Positions 1-18,175 of a stretch of 64,000 nucleotides of DNA are shown here, in pieces. Source of the DNA: Wolbachia endosymbiont of Folsomia candida. Its GTDB lineage: Bacteria > Pseudomonadota > Alphaproteobacteria > Rickettsiales > Anaplasmataceae. Made by a program: the position numbers and the translations under genes. The number at the start of each line of letters is the position of its first letter. The first letter of the stretch is position 1. The notes beneath the pieces are model-generated. The model made no database searches, was not told the DNA's origin, and saw nothing but the letters and a program-made list of their open reading frames with translations. Where the stretch lies: positions 62,001 through 126,000 of the forward strand of contig NZ_CP015510.2 in NCBI RefSeq assembly GCF_001931755.2, given 5' to 3'.

Positions 1-423
1 ATAATTTCTGGCTTCCCATTGATTGATTTTAAGGCTACTCTTCTTGATGGTGCTTTTCACGAGGTTGATTCTAGTCCTTTAGCTTTTGAGCTTGCTGCTA
101 AAGGTGCTTTTAAGGAAATGGCAAATAAAGCTGGTCCTAAAATGCTAGAACCTATAATGAAAGTTGAAATCATTACTCCTGAAGAATATATGGGTGATGT
201 GATGGGTGATATAAATAGTAGAAGAGGGAATGTTGCTGACATGCTAGATTTAGGTAATAATAGCAAAATAATTACTGCTTCGGTACCTCTTGCAAATATG
301 TTTGGGTATATCAACGTTTTACGTTCTATGTCTCAGGGAAGAGCGCAGTATAGTATGCATTTTTCTTGTTATGAGCAAGTACCACAATATGTGGTTGATG
401 AGTTAAAGCTAAAGTATAATTAA
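1..423 (+). CDS. fusA: Elongation factor G, C-terminal part (5' end outside window)
   Basis: This is the 3' end of a gene whose reading frame is already open at base 1. EF-G is the GTPase that drives ribosomal translocation. The visible 140 residues match EF-G domains IV and V: an early segment reading [16 protein letters not shown], then [13 protein letters not shown], and the domain V segment ending in [20 protein letters not shown]. The GTPase domain lies upstream of the window. The gene ends 11 bp before tuf, the usual fusA-tuf order of the str operon, so the two are probably co-transcribed. The C-terminus looks complete and undamaged. Confidence 0.96.
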   Translation: MISGFPLIDFKATLLDGAFHEVDSSPLAFELAAKGAFKEMANKAGPKMLEPIMKVEIITPEEYMGDVMGDINSRRGNVADMLDLGNNSKIITASVPLANMFGYINVLRSMSQGRAQYSMHFSCYEQVPQYVVDELKLKYN

Positions 424-434
424 GGGTAATAATT

Positions 435-1607
435 ATGACAACAGTAGTAGAAGCATTTGGAAAGCCGCATGTAAATGTGGGAACGATAGGGCATGTGGAT
501 CATGGAAAGACGACGTTAACGGCTGCAATAACAAAACATTATGGAAATTTTGTGGCGTATGATCAGATAGATAAAGCTCCAGAAGAGAGAAAAAGGGGAA
601 TAACAATAGCAACTGCGCATGTTGAGTATCAGAGTGAGACTCGCCATTATGCACATGTTGACTGCCCGGGACATGCTGATTATGTAAAAAATATGATTGT
701 AGGTGCGGCGCAGATGGATGCAGCGATATTGGTGGTGTCAGGGGTTGATGGGCCGATGCCGCAAACCAGAGAGCATATATTGCTCGCGAAGCAAGTTGGA
801 GTTGGGTGTATCGTGGTCTATATAAACAAAGCCGATGTTGCTGACCCTGATATGATAGATTTAGTGGAAATGGAAATCAGGGAATTGTTGACTAAATACG
901 GCTATCCTGGAGATGATGTGCCTGTTGTGGTTGGTTCAGCACTCAAAGCGCTGGAGGATGAGGATAGCGAATATGGCAAAAAATCAATAGCTAAATTGAT
1001 GGAAAAATTGGATGAATATGTGCCAATTCCACCAAGACCTGTAGAAAAGCCATTTATATTGCCGATTGAGGATGTATTTTCAATATCAGGGCGCGGAACT
1101 GTGGTAACAGGAAGGATAGAGTGTGGAGAAATAAAGACTGGTGATGAAATAGAGATAATAGGTTTGAAAGATACGCAAAAGACGATATGTACGGGCGTGG
1201 AAATGTTCAAGAAGTTGCTGGATAAAGGCAGTGCGGGACTCAATGTTGGAATATTACTGAGGGGAACAAAAAGAGAAGAAGTAGAGCGAGGGCAAGTATT
1301 AGCAAAGCCGGGGTCGATAAAGCCTCACAAGAAGTTTAAGGCAGAGGTTTATATACTGAAGAAAGAGGAAGGAGGTAGGCATACGCCATTTTTTGCAAAT
1401 TACCAGCCGCAATTTTATTTAAGAACGACCGATGTAACGGGAAGTATAAAGTTGCTAGATGGAAAAGAAATGGTAATGCCAGGTGACAATGTAAGTATAG
1501 AAGTGGAGTTGCAAGTGCCAATAGCAATGGATAAGGGCTTGCGTTTTGCGATAAGAGAAGGCGGTAGAACTGTTGGTTCTGGCGTTGTTTCTGAGATTTT
1601 AGAGTAA
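435..1607 (+). CDS. tuf: Elongation factor Tu
   Basis: EF-Tu delivers aminoacyl-tRNA to the ribosome in a GTP-dependent manner in the cytoplasm. The 390-residue protein has the normal family length. The G1 motif GHVDHGKT lies at about residues 19-26, followed by the switch segment [12 protein letters not shown], the G3 motif [12 protein letters not shown], the G4 motif NKAD, and the conserved C-terminal beta-barrel ending in [15 protein letters not shown]. The ATG at 435 follows fusA by 11 bp. Base composition here is visibly less AT-rich than in neighbouring genes (many gcg, gga and ggc codons), consistent with strong constraint or gene conversion in a highly expressed gene; that reading is inference. 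Confidence 0.97.
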   Translation: MTTVVEAFGKPHVNVGTIGHVDHGKTTLTAAITKHYGNFVAYDQIDKAPEERKRGITIATAHVEYQSETRHYAHVDCPGHADYVKNMIVGAAQMDAAILVVSGVDGPMPQTREHILLAKQVGVGCIVVYINKADVADPDMIDLVEMEIRELLTKYGYPGDDVPVVVGSALKALEDEDSEYGKKSIAKLMEKLDEYVPIPPRPVEKPFILPIEDVFSISGRGTVVTGRIECGEIKTGDEIEIIGLKDTQKTICTGVEMFKKLLDKGSAGLNVGILLRGTKREEVERGQVLAKPGSIKPHKKFKAEVYILKKEEGGRHTPFFANYQPQFYLRTTDVTGSIKLLDGKEMVMPGDNVSIEVELQVPIAMDKGLRFAIREGGRTVGSGVVSEILE

Positions 1608-1612
1608 GTTAT

Positions 1613-1685
1613 AGGAGTGTAGCTCAATTGGTAGAGCGCTGGTCTCCAAAACCAGAGGTTGTAGGTTCAATTCCTATCGCTCCTG
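1613..1685 (+). tRNA. tRNA-Trp (anticodon CCA)
   Basis: A full cloverleaf is visible. The 7-bp acceptor stem pairs AGGAGTG (1613-1619) with CGCTCCT (1678-1684), with one G-U pair, and the discriminator is G. The D arm is GCTC...GAGC, the anticodon loop is CTCCAAA with anticodon CCA, and the T arm contains GTTCAATTC. It sits between tuf and secE, the common bacterial position for tRNA-Trp. No CCA end is encoded. Confidence 0.95.
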
Positions 1686-1704
1686 CATTAATATTGTGGT
1701 AGAA

Positions 1705-1905
1705 ATGTTAAAAAATTTGTGTGATTTTTTTTGTGATATAAGGCAAGAAGTCCGAAGAATTGCCTGGGTAAAAAAGCAGGAGGTGTTGTCATCTCTATTT
1801 GTTGTAATAATTGTAATATTATGTTTTTCTATTTTCTTTTGTTTGGTGGATTTTATATCTCTTTGCACAATTAAGACTTTATTTGGTATTGTTTATGACG
1901 CATGA
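1705..1905 (+). CDS. secE: Preprotein translocase subunit SecE
   Basis: SecE is the small essential subunit that clamps SecY in the SecYEG inner-membrane translocon. This 66-residue protein has the short single-span form of most bacteria: a cytoplasmic amphipathic segment (FFCDIRQEVRRIAWVKKQEV, which carries the conserved E-V-R-R-I-x-W-V pattern), then one hydrophobic membrane helix (SLFVVIIVILCFSIFFCLV). I chose the ATG at 1705; an in-frame GTG at 1696 would add three residues and overlaps nothing. The end overlaps the start of nusG (ATG 1895) by 11 bp, a tight secE-nusG arrangement implying translational coupling. Confidence 0.92.
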   Translation: MLKNLCDFFCDIRQEVRRIAWVKKQEVLSSLFVVIIVILCFSIFFCLVDFISLCTIKTLFGIVYDA

Positions 1906-2731
1906 ATATAGATGGTATATCATTAAAGTTGATTATGGATATGAGCGAGATATACGCGAATTGGTGAGTAATGCTGCTTATTTTAAGGAAGTGTTTATTC
2001 CTTATCAGACTGTGTGTAATGCAAAATCTGATATAAAGGAGATATGCGAAGTGTATGTTTGTATGCACCTCTGTGATGAAAGTAAAAGCATTTTAAGTCA
2101 AATGCCTGGTTTTTGTAGTAGCGAATCTGGTAATTTTGAAGTAATTTCAAATGATGACATAAGTTTAAAATGCAAGGAGTTTAATAGGTATAAATGGTAT
2201 ATTTTGAGAGTTGCTTCTAATTATGAAGAGAAAGTGCGTCAGCATGTACTGGAAAATTCTATGAGACTCGGTGTTAATGATTATTTCAAGGAAGTTTTTA
2301 TTCCATACGAAGAGCTAAATGAAACGGAGCTCAGATCTAAAAAAGTTGCTACACGAAGGAAATGTTTTCCTGGTTATGTTTTTTTATATGTGAATTTGTG
2401 TGATGAAGTGTTAAACTTTATTAATAATATACCAAAATCTCTTAAGGTTTATGGATTTTTAAAAAATGGTAATATACCAAAAGTGATTTCAGATAATGAG
2501 ATTAACTCAATGTGTAGTGCACTTTACACTGCTCAAGAAACGAAAAAATTGAGTTATGGTTATGAAAAAGGTGAGAAAGTCAAAATAAACGACGGCCTTT
2601 TTCAAAATTTTACTGGTAAAGTGGATATCATAAATGAGGAGAAGAAAACTATTAATGTAGAAGTATCAATTTTAGGTAAGCCTACAATAATAGAGCTTGA
2701 TCTAACTCAAGTAGAAAAAATAGAGGATTGA
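1895..2731 (+). CDS. nusG: Transcription elongation/antitermination factor NusG with an extra N-terminal NGN-like domain
   Basis: NusG binds RNA polymerase and links it to Rho and the ribosome. Typical bacterial NusG is about 180 residues; this one is 278. The canonical NGN domain lies at about residues 97-215 (KWYILRVASNYEEKV, then DYFKEVFIPYEE, then RRKCFPGYVFLYVNL). A KOW domain follows from about 225 (GYEKGEKVKINDGLFQNFTG). The first 93 residues look like a degenerate copy of the NGN domain: RWYIIKVDYGYERDI aligns with KWYILRVASNYEEKV, and YFKEVFIPY occurs in both. Start is ATG 1895, inside secE; a TTG at 1883 is also in frame. It lies in the standard secE-nusG-rplK position, so the identity is secure; the function of the extra domain is unknown. 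Confidence 0.93.
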   Translation: MTHEYRWYIIKVDYGYERDIRELVSNAAYFKEVFIPYQTVCNAKSDIKEICEVYVCMHLCDESKSILSQMPGFCSSESGNFEVISNDDISLKCKEFNRYKWYILRVASNYEEKVRQHVLENSMRLGVNDYFKEVFIPYEELNETELRSKKVATRRKCFPGYVFLYVNLCDEVLNFINNIPKSLKVYGFLKNGNIPKVISDNEINSMCSALYTAQETKKLSYGYEKGEKVKINDGLFQNFTGKVDIINEEKKTINVEVSILGKPTIIELDLTQVEKIED

Positions 2732-2733
2732 TT

Positions 2734-3174
2734 ATGAGTGTTGTAGTTGCTAAAATTAACTTGCTGATGGAAGCTGGAAAAGCAGTACCTGGGCCGAAAA
2801 TTGCTTCGGTGCTTGGACCACGTGGTATACCTGTTCCTAAATTTTGTGAAGCTTTTAATAAGGTTACTAGCCTTGCTAATGACAATTATAAAATAGGTGA
2901 CCTGGTCACTGTGCGGATCTTTATAAAGGATGATAGGTCTTATGATTTCATCATCAGTGGCCCATCTGTAGCTTACTTGCTCAAACAGGCGATTAACTTA
3001 GCTAAGGGTTCTAGCAATCCAGGTAAAGAGATGGTAGCCAAATTGCCGATGTCTGCTATAATTAAGATAGCAAAGTCTAAAATGGTTGATATGAAAGTGG
3101 ATAATGAAGATTCAGCAGTGAAAATGGTTATAGGTACTGCTAAATCTATGGGTATAGAAGTTGTAGAAGGTTAA
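2734..3174 (+). CDS. rplK: 50S ribosomal protein L11
   Basis: L11 binds the GTPase-associated centre of 23S rRNA and supports factor binding on the large subunit. The 146-residue protein shows the conserved N-terminal stretch [20 protein letters not shown] followed by LGPRGI, and a C-terminal rRNA-binding domain containing [18 protein letters not shown] and [10 protein letters not shown]. Start is ATG 2734, three bases after the nusG stop; an in-frame TTG at 2728 overlaps nusG and is less likely. It is followed 4 bp later by rplA in the usual L11-L1 pair. Confidence 0.96.
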   Translation: MSVVVAKINLLMEAGKAVPGPKIASVLGPRGIPVPKFCEAFNKVTSLANDNYKIGDLVTVRIFIKDDRSYDFIISGPSVAYLLKQAINLAKGSSNPGKEMVAKLPMSAIIKIAKSKMVDMKVDNEDSAVKMVIGTAKSMGIEVVEG

Positions 3175-3178
3175 ATAC

Positions 3179-3841
3179 ATGAACACATATAACAATGAAA
3201 TTTATAATCCTAAACAATGTTTGGAAAAAATTATTGAGTCTGCTTCAGCAAAGTTTGATGAATCAATTGATGTTGCCATCAATTTAGGCGTAGATTCGCG
3301 TAAATCTGAGGAGCAGGTGCGTGGTACAGTAGTTTTACCTAAAGGTGTCGGAAAGGATATTAAAGTAGCTGTTTTTGCTCAAGATAAACATTTATCAGAA
3401 GCTGAAAAAGCTGGTGCTGACATTGTAGGAGGAGAGGATTTAGTTGAAGAGATAAAAAAAGGTAAGAAGCTTGATGTTGATTGGTGCATCACTACTCCTG
3501 ATTTTATGTCAAAAATCACTCCTATTGCAAAGATATTGGGTGCTAAAGGGCTTATGCCTAATCCTAAATTTGGCACTGTCACACCTAATGTTGCAGAGGC
3601 TATTAAAACTATTAAGTCTGGTCAAATAAAATTTAGGACAGATAAAAATGGTATTATTCATGGTAAATTAGGAAATATCAAATTTAGCATTGATGATTTA
3701 CTGGAAAATTTGAAAGCCTTTCTTAAAGTGATTAAAGATAGTAGGCCTATTTCTGCAAAGGGGGTTTATTTTAAGAGTGTTTTTTTAAATTCAACTATGG
3801 GTAAAGCTTATAAACTAAGCAAAGTAGAAGATATAATTTAG
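3179..3841 (+). CDS. rplA: 50S ribosomal protein L1
   Basis: L1 forms the mobile L1 stalk of the 50S subunit and in many bacteria represses its own L11-L1 message. The 220-residue protein has the family pattern: [29 protein letters not shown] near residues 34-62 and the hallmark [18 protein letters not shown] at about 121-138. The C-terminal lobe contains [19 protein letters not shown]. It lies 4 bp after rplK and 12 bp before rplJ, so it belongs to the same transcript. Length is slightly below the usual 230 but nothing is missing. Confidence 0.96.
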   Translation: MNTYNNEIYNPKQCLEKIIESASAKFDESIDVAINLGVDSRKSEEQVRGTVVLPKGVGKDIKVAVFAQDKHLSEAEKAGADIVGGEDLVEEIKKGKKLDVDWCITTPDFMSKITPIAKILGAKGLMPNPKFGTVTPNVAEAIKTIKSGQIKFRTDKNGIIHGKLGNIKFSIDDLLENLKAFLKVIKDSRPISAKGVYFKSVFLNSTMGKAYKLSKVEDII

Positions 3842-3853
3842 TGGAGTAATGCC

Positions 3854-4794
<941 letters not shown>

Positions 4795-4845
4795 CACATT
4801 TATATTTAATGTATTAGTTTTATATCGGTGTAGCTTTTTAATTGA

Positions 4846-13386
<8,541 letters not shown>

Positions 13387-13394
13387 TAAGTAAG

Positions 13395-13422
13395 CGAGAG
13401 AAATTAAAAAAGATTTCTCTCG
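13395..13422 (+). terminator. Stem-loop just after rpoBC
   Basis: A perfect 10-bp inverted repeat, CGAGAGAAAT (13395-13404) and ATTTCTCTCG (13413-13422), with an 8-base A-rich loop begins 9 bases after the rpoBC stop codon. It is well placed to terminate the long ribosomal/RNA polymerase transcript or to protect its 3' end. The run of T after the stem is weak (GTGACTTTC), so classical intrinsic termination is not certain. Confidence 0.55.
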
Positions 13423-13561
13423 TGACTTTCTGATAAGATCTCTAGATCTGCTGCAAATCAAGATAGGAAATTAGAGTAGAGCTAACACAGTGCCGATTAA
13501 TAATATCGTCATCCAGATGCTTGTTAGCGGGATCTATGCTGAGTTACCGCGAATAAATACG

Positions 13562-13594
13562 CAACTGTACGAACATCCCGTAAAGCGATAAGAC
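13562..13594 (+). repeat. 33-bp dispersed repeat related to the IS4 end
   Basis: These 33 bases occur again as an exact inverted copy at 29261-29293. The first 13 bases, CAACTGTACGAAC, equal the terminal sequence of the IS4 element next door (its right end read inward), and the AGCGATAAGA segment also occurs inside that end. It is therefore a relic of an IS end or a small non-autonomous derivative. The rest of 13423-13640 shows no gene. Confidence 0.6.
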
Positions 13595-13660
13595 AGGCAT
13601 TAAATATCAACTAAGGGTGTTAGTCCTGTATCCTTCTCCTGTCATCCCAGTGCGTGACAC

Positions 13661-14862
13661 ACAAGTGTACGAACGTTTGTTATGGAAAGTGAAAAAGGTA
13701 ATAATCGTAGACTTTTTCTGGGTTTCCACCACAATATTCAATGACAGGTTTTAGGATTTCAAGCCTGAGTTCATTCATAAAAGCTCTCCTTGCAAACTTA
13801 TAACTCTTGATTTCGCTGCGTTTTCTGTATTCTGTTAATAAAACCGAAGCAATAAGAATCATGTATAGTGTGACCAAAATTGTGTTTTTGCTATGTCCAA
13901 GAAAATGCTTCGTGTTGAGCTCCTGCTTGATAAATTTGAAGAAAACTTCTATTGACCAGCGCCTTTTGTAAAGAGCGCAGACTTCTTCAGCAGACATTTC
14001 ATAAATATTAGTCAAAAATGTGAGAACTTCGCCATTCTGTCGATTTTGCGCTTTAATTAGCCTGATTTCAAACGACAAAAATCTTGAACCTTTTTGCCCC
14101 AGCCTGACTACTACATCTTCCATTAGCTCAAGCGTTCCAGTCTGCATGCCTGCAACTTTTCCGTGGATACGCACAATTTGATAACGAATATTATCGTTGC
14201 CACGTGTGATAAAATGTATGCCTTTATCTATAAACTCCTCGAAAGTTGCACGTTTTTGCAGTCCTCGATCAAATATGCAAATCGACTCTTGACCGTGATT
14301 TAAAATCATTTCCCGGAACGATGTGCTGTCAGAGGAGCCCTTGGCTTGAGTATACAAGTTCAGCAACTTTGCAAACCTGCCGTCAGTGGCAACGGTGCAC
14401 TTTACCATATTCTTTGCACCACCACGCCATGGTATTGCAGATTGCAGTAATTTGCTCGATAACTGCAGGGTTGTGGAATCTATAATTAATAGCTTTTCTT
14501 GGTCTTTTTGGTTACAAAAACTTTGTAAAACGAACGAAAAAATTCTTTCGAAGTACTTAATTGGTATCGTTTTTAAGCGGCTTGCCACCGATGAATGGCG
14601 CGTATTCAGGCAAAACATCCGACGATAATTTTCCTCGATAGTCCGCAAGCTCAGCTCGTTTTTCTCCAATATGCTGTACAGCAGTAAATTAAATATATTT
14701 TCTCCCGTAAGTTTGCCCACTTTGTAATCAACGCCAACCGCTTTGCCTATTTCATCTAACACTGCTTTCGGCAATTTTGATATTATTTCTTTGTAATAAA
14801 ACACACTTCACACCCTAATTTTTTTCCTATCTTATCGCTAAATTAGACGTTCGTACAGTTGT
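13661..14862 (-). mobile_element. IS4-family insertion sequence, intact copy 1 (1202 bp)
   Basis: The ends are imperfect inverted repeats: the left end reads ACAAGTGTACGAACGTTT and the right end, reverse-complemented, reads ACAACTGTACGAACGTCT (16 of 18 identical). An 11-bp direct repeat GTGCGTGACAC flanks the element (13650-13660 and 14863-14873). Joining the flanks rebuilds a complete palindromic repeat (CCCAGTGCGTGACACTGGG), so the element inserted into that repeat. It carries one full transposase gene. A second copy of identical length, after removing its insert, lies at 24168-26913 with the same flanking 11 bp. Confidence 0.9.
13680..14804 (-). CDS. IS4-family transposase
   Basis: This DDE transposase of 374 residues moves the surrounding element. 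The catalytic residues can be placed: D109 in LLIIDSTTLQ, D179 in CIFDRGLQ, and E286 in the IS4 signature Y279-x2-R282-x3-E286-x6-K293 (segment YKRRWSIEVFFKFIKQEL). The N-terminal helical region is complete, the frame is uninterrupted, and the gene fills the element almost end to end, so it may be active. The start ATG at 14804 is followed upstream by about 58 bp to the element end. The C-terminus ends only 19 bp from the left element end. Confidence 0.92.
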   Translation of the reverse strand: MFYYKEIISKLPKAVLDEIGKAVGVDYKVGKLTGENIFNLLLYSILEKNELSLRTIEENYRRMFCLNTRHSSVASRLKTIPIKYFERIFSFVLQSFCNQKDQEKLLIIDSTTLQLSSKLLQSAIPWRGGAKNMVKCTVATDGRFAKLLNLYTQAKGSSDSTSFREMILNHGQESICIFDRGLQKRATFEEFIDKGIHFITRGNDNIRYQIVRIHGKVAGMQTGTLELMEDVVVRLGQKGSRFLSFEIRLIKAQNRQNGEVLTFLTNIYEMSAEEVCALYKRRWSIEVFFKFIKQELNTKHFLGHSKNTILVTLYMILIASVLLTEYRKRSEIKSYKFARRAFMNELRLEILKPVIEYCGGNPEKVYDYYLFHFP

Positions 14863-14941
14863 GTGCGTGACACTGGGATCCAGTAAATTTATTCACTATA
14901 TATGAAAAACTATTATATTTATATAACTGCAAGTGAGCGTA

Positions 14942-15049
14942 ATGGATGTTGGTATAGCATCAAATTTAATTAAGCGAGTTTGGAAAATTGATTTGATTGA
15001 AGAAGAAAACCAAGATTGGAAAGGCTTATATGATGAAATCATTCAGTAA
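14942..15049 (+). pseudogene. Short ORF, possible gene remnant
   Basis: A 35-codon ORF starts at ATG 14942 and encodes a segment including KRVWKIDLIEEENQDWKGLY. I could not assign a family. It lies in the 367-bp gap between the IS4 element and dnaJ, which otherwise holds only a palindromic repeat and IS-end-like sequence (GTTCGTACAGTTGTG at 15111-15125). It looks more like the tail of a lost gene than a working gene. Confidence 0.3.
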
Positions 15050-15054
15050 GAAGA

Positions 15055-15085
15055 CTGGATTCCAGTGTCACGCACTGGAATGACA
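15055..15085. repeat. Palindromic repeat, GGAAT variant
   Basis: The sequence CTGGATTCCAGTGTCACG continues into CACTGGAATGAC, a near-perfect palindrome of the dispersed family seen through the window. It contains ATTCCAGTGTCA (15059-15070), the reverse complement of the exact target predicted for the IS110 bridge RNA. Confidence 0.8.
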
Positions 15086-15240
15086 TCAACGGTTTACGCA
15101 TTAAACTAGAAGTTCGTACAGTTGTGGAATAAATCGCGGTATGACGTCGGGAAATCTTACTTATTTTAGCTATACGAGGTTGGATATGCAGCAGGTCTCA
15201 TAAACGACTCAACCGTTTCTAACATTATTCATCAAGTTTT

Positions 15241-16386
15241 CTATTTTTTTTTTACTTTGCTGAAAAATCCTTCAGATTCCTGCTTGGTATTTGCATTCTC
15301 CTCTTCTTCAAGTGCTTTTAATAGCTCAATTTGCTTTTTAGTTAAATTTTTTGGATTTAAAGTTTCAACCATTACCTGTACGTATAAATCGCCACGAACA
15401 TGTGAGTTCATATACGGCATGCCCTTCTCCCTACAGCGTAGCTTTGTACTAGTTTGAGTGCCCTCTGGAACTTTTATTTTTATTTTAGCTCCATCAATTG
15501 ACTGTACTTCAATTTCACCACCAAGTGCGGCTAGTGTCATTCTTACAGGCACTTTACAATGCAAATGTGCTTTATCTCGCATAAATATTTTGTGTGGAGT
15601 TATTTTAATGTATACGTATAAATCTCCGCTTTTTCCACCTCTTGCGCCAGCTTCTCCTTTACCACTTACTCTTACTTTAGCACCATTTTCTATACCTTTT
15701 GGCACTAAAACTGATATATTCACTTCATCTCTTTTGCGTCCACTGCCGCCACATTTATTACATTTATTTTGTATTATTTCTCCTTCTCCATAACATGTGC
15801 TACATGTTCTTTCTATTGTAAAAAAGCCCTGCTGAGTTCTGACCCTACCACTTCCTTGGCATGCGTGACACTGAACTGGTTTGATTGCTCCTTCGCTACC
15901 CGTGCCTCTGCACGTATTACATTGTACATTTGTTACGTAATGTATAGGTGCTTGCATCCCTTTAAATGCATCCTCTAAGCTAATTTCAAGGTCATAGCGT
16001 AGGTCTGCTCCAGATACTCCATGACTCGCTGTACTTCTCGTTGTTCTTGATCTAGCTGCACCACCACCAAATCCTCCACCAAAGAAATCATTGAATATGT
16101 CGCTAAAATCACCTGTAGAGCTGAAACCTTGATTAAAATCAAACCCACCAGCAGAACCGTGTGAAGCGCCATCATGTCCATAATGATCATAACCTGCTCT
16201 CTTATCAGAGTCAGATAAAACTTCGTACGCAGCTGTTACTTCTTTAAATTTTTCCTCTGCTTCTTTATTACCAGGATTTCTATCGGGATGATACTTTAAT
16301 GCTAGTTTTTTATACGCCTTTTTTATCTCATCAATGTTGGCACTTCTATCTACTCCCAACAATTCATAATGGTCTTTTTTGCTCAT
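15241..16386 (-). CDS. dnaJ: Chaperone DnaJ (Hsp40)
   Basis: DnaJ delivers unfolded clients to DnaK and stimulates its ATPase. The 381-residue protein is a complete class I Hsp40. The J domain covers residues 1-70 with HPD at 33-35. A Gly/Phe-rich linker follows (about 75-120, [18 protein letters not shown] and GGGFGGG). Four zinc motifs of type CxxCxGxG come next ([32 protein letters not shown]), and then the C-terminal substrate domains and a Lys-rich tail. It reads toward the IS4 element and is apparently monocistronic, with tRNA-Arg 92 bp upstream on the same strand. DnaK is not in this window. Confidence 0.97.
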   Translation of the reverse strand: MSKKDHYELLGVDRSANIDEIKKAYKKLALKYHPDRNPGNKEAEEKFKEVTAAYEVLSDSDKRAGYDHYGHDGASHGSAGGFDFNQGFSSTGDFSDIFNDFFGGGFGGGAARSRTTRSTASHGVSGADLRYDLEISLEDAFKGMQAPIHYVTNVQCNTCRGTGSEGAIKPVQCHACQGSGRVRTQQGFFTIERTCSTCYGEGEIIQNKCNKCGGSGRKRDEVNISVLVPKGIENGAKVRVSGKGEAGARGGKSGDLYVYIKITPHKIFMRDKAHLHCKVPVRMTLAALGGEIEVQSIDGAKIKIKVPEGTQTSTKLRCREKGMPYMNSHVRGDLYVQVMVETLNPKNLTKKQIELLKALEEEENANTKQESEGFFSKVKKK

Positions 16387-16478
16387 GTATAATATTAAGT
16401 GTTTAGCTTTTAAAGATAGGTATTCTATGCATTAATTTCAAGTGTGATTTCCGTTTCTTGTATATGTTAAAAATATGG

Positions 16479-16553
16479 TGCACCCTGAGCGACTTGAACG
16501 CCCGACCTTTTGATCCGTAGTCAAATGCTCTAATCCAACTGAGCTAAGGGTGC
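16479..16553 (-). tRNA. tRNA-Arg (anticodon ACG)
   Basis: On the minus strand the cloverleaf has acceptor stem GCACCCT paired with AGGGTGC, D arm GCTC...GAGC, anticodon arm TTTGA-CTACGGA-TCAAA with anticodon ACG, and T arm GGGCG-TTCAAGT-CGCTC. The discriminator is A, and the next bases 16476-16478 read CCA on the minus strand, so the 3' CCA may be encoded. ACG is the form edited to ICG by TadA and reads CGU, CGC and CGA. Confidence 0.93.
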
Positions 16554-16863
16554 CTTTAGAAAATCAACTCTAGCAGATTTTATAGCTTGATTCAATTAGT
16601 TTGGTTAAATTCATATTTCTACTTGTTTTGCAGTGGATCAGTTGCTCTACAAGAAAGTTTATAAAAATTTAATATAATGTTATTATAAAGATATCATTCT
16701 TAAGTTTGACGTAAAAGCAAATTTTGGCGCTAAGCGAATCTTTCTTAACTTAACTATGAATTGGGTAAACTGGAAAATAAATTTTATTTACTTTTACAAT
16801 ATCTTAAGATCTAATGTGATTTTACCAGTTAAAAGTATTAAAAGGGCTCCAATCTAAATTAGT

Positions 16864-17793
16864 ATGTTCTTTTCTCTTTTTCTTAAAATACTACCTATTT
16901 ATATCACAATATTTATTGGTTATTTAGCAGGCAAGTTTCTTAAAATTGATAGAAATACCATATCTCAAATACTCTTTTATATAGCTAATCCAATAGTAAT
17001 TTTATATGGAGTATCTCACACAGAAGTAAATTTAAAAGTGATTTCTCTGCCAATTTTGATATGGTTTATAGGCAGTACCATGTCTTTATCTGTATATTAT
17101 CTTTCTTCCTTTTTATTTAAGGATAATACAAGAAACATATTAGCATTTAGCTCTGGAAGCACAAGTATGGGCTATTTTGGCCTACCAATTGCTATGGCTT
17201 TATTCGACGAGGGTTCAGTATCTGTCTATGTTGTTTGTTATATAGGAATGGCATTGTTTGAAAATAGCTTAGGGTTTTATATAGCTGCAAACGGTATTTA
17301 TACTGCAAAACAATGCATGTTTAAGTTGTTCAAACTTCCTTCATCATACGCAATGGTTGTGGGGTTTTTTTTAAGTATATACGATATACAAATACCTACT
17401 TTTTTGACGGATGTGATGCTAAATATTAGAAGTACATTCGTTACACTCGGAATGGTTTTACTTGGAGTGAGTATTGCACAAATTACAAATTTTAAAATAG
17501 ATTGGAAGCTTGCTTTGATGACTATCACAGCAAAGTATGTATTTTGGCCATTATTTGTTCTAGGAATTGTCCTTTTAGATAAGCATGTTATAGGGGTATA
17601 TGATGAGAGCATATATAAAGCACTTATGCTGCTAGCTATTATTCCAGTTTCTGGGTCCAGTATAATACTTGCTAACATATTAAATTATCAACCAGATAAA
17701 GCTACTCTATTACTTTTAATTAGTGTTGCAGTAGGGCTGTTTTATGTTCCACTAATAATATCATTATTTTTCACTAAACTTGTCCCTTTTTAA
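16864..17793 (+). CDS. AEC-family (auxin efflux carrier-like) transporter
   Basis: This 309-residue inner-membrane protein has about ten hydrophobic spans. They are split into two five-helix halves by a hydrophilic loop near residues 145-160 (TAKQCMFKLFKLP). It shows the family pattern: an N-terminal helix with IFIGYLAGKFLKIDRNTISQ and ILFYIANPIVILYG, a middle AFSSGSTSMGYFGLPIA, and a last-third MLLAIIPVSGSSIILANI. Members export or import small organic acids or amino-acid-like solutes; the substrate cannot be inferred here. It appears to be a single-gene unit, 310 bp downstream of the divergent tRNA-Arg. The 310-bp gap holds nothing else I recognise. Confidence 0.85.
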   Translation: MFFSLFLKILPIYITIFIGYLAGKFLKIDRNTISQILFYIANPIVILYGVSHTEVNLKVISLPILIWFIGSTMSLSVYYLSSFLFKDNTRNILAFSSGSTSMGYFGLPIAMALFDEGSVSVYVVCYIGMALFENSLGFYIAANGIYTAKQCMFKLFKLPSSYAMVVGFFLSIYDIQIPTFLTDVMLNIRSTFVTLGMVLLGVSIAQITNFKIDWKLALMTITAKYVFWPLFVLGIVLLDKHVIGVYDESIYKALMLLAIIPVSGSSIILANILNYQPDKATLLLLISVAVGLFYVPLIISLFFTKLVPF

Positions 17794-17870
17794 TCAACAA
17801 TTTAAGCAGTGTGATGTCAACCAATAGGCGTCATGCTACTTGAATAACACAAATAATTAATACATTATTT

Positions 17871-18032
17871 TTAAAAGAGTCCTTTTATTTTACTTATAAT
17901 TTTTTCTATCATATCTATCACTGGTTCATGTATAAGATATATGAAAAAGATTATGGCACAGATGATAAGGATACTTGTAATTCTACCTTTGTTCATCTTT
18001 ATTTTAAGTTTTATTTTTGTTACAAGGTCCAT
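17871..18032 (-). CDS. Small single-span membrane ORF (53 aa)
   Basis: This ORF on the minus strand begins at ATG 18032 and encodes a basic N-terminus (DLVTKIKLKIKMNKGR), one hydrophobic helix (ITSILIICAIIFFIYLI) and a basic amphipathic tail (DMIEKIISKIKGLF). It does not overlap a better candidate and fills the 380-bp gap between two plus-strand genes. No convincing ribosome binding site is seen, and I do not recognise a family. It could be a genuine small membrane protein or chance in AT-rich DNA. Confidence 0.35.
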   Translation of the reverse strand: MDLVTKIKLKIKMNKGRITSILIICAIIFFIYLIHEPVIDMIEKIISKIKGLF

Positions 18033-18175
18033 TCCATTTACGTTTTTATATCATGTCAGGAATTATACCTTAAATACTATAATTTTTAGTAAAATTCTGA
18101 TTTTAGAAATATCTTGTTAATCAAATATTAATCTTTTCATGTATACAATAGTTAATGTAATCTTAAAGCAGGCTG

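Noticed and set aside
13395..13422. The post-rpoBC hairpin as another palindromic repeat copy
   Set aside because: Its sequence does not resemble the dispersed family; it is better explained as a transcript-end structure.
14246..14628. Plus-strand open frames within the IS4 element
   Set aside because: They are the reverse of the intact transposase gene and repeat in the second copy only because the IS is duplicated.
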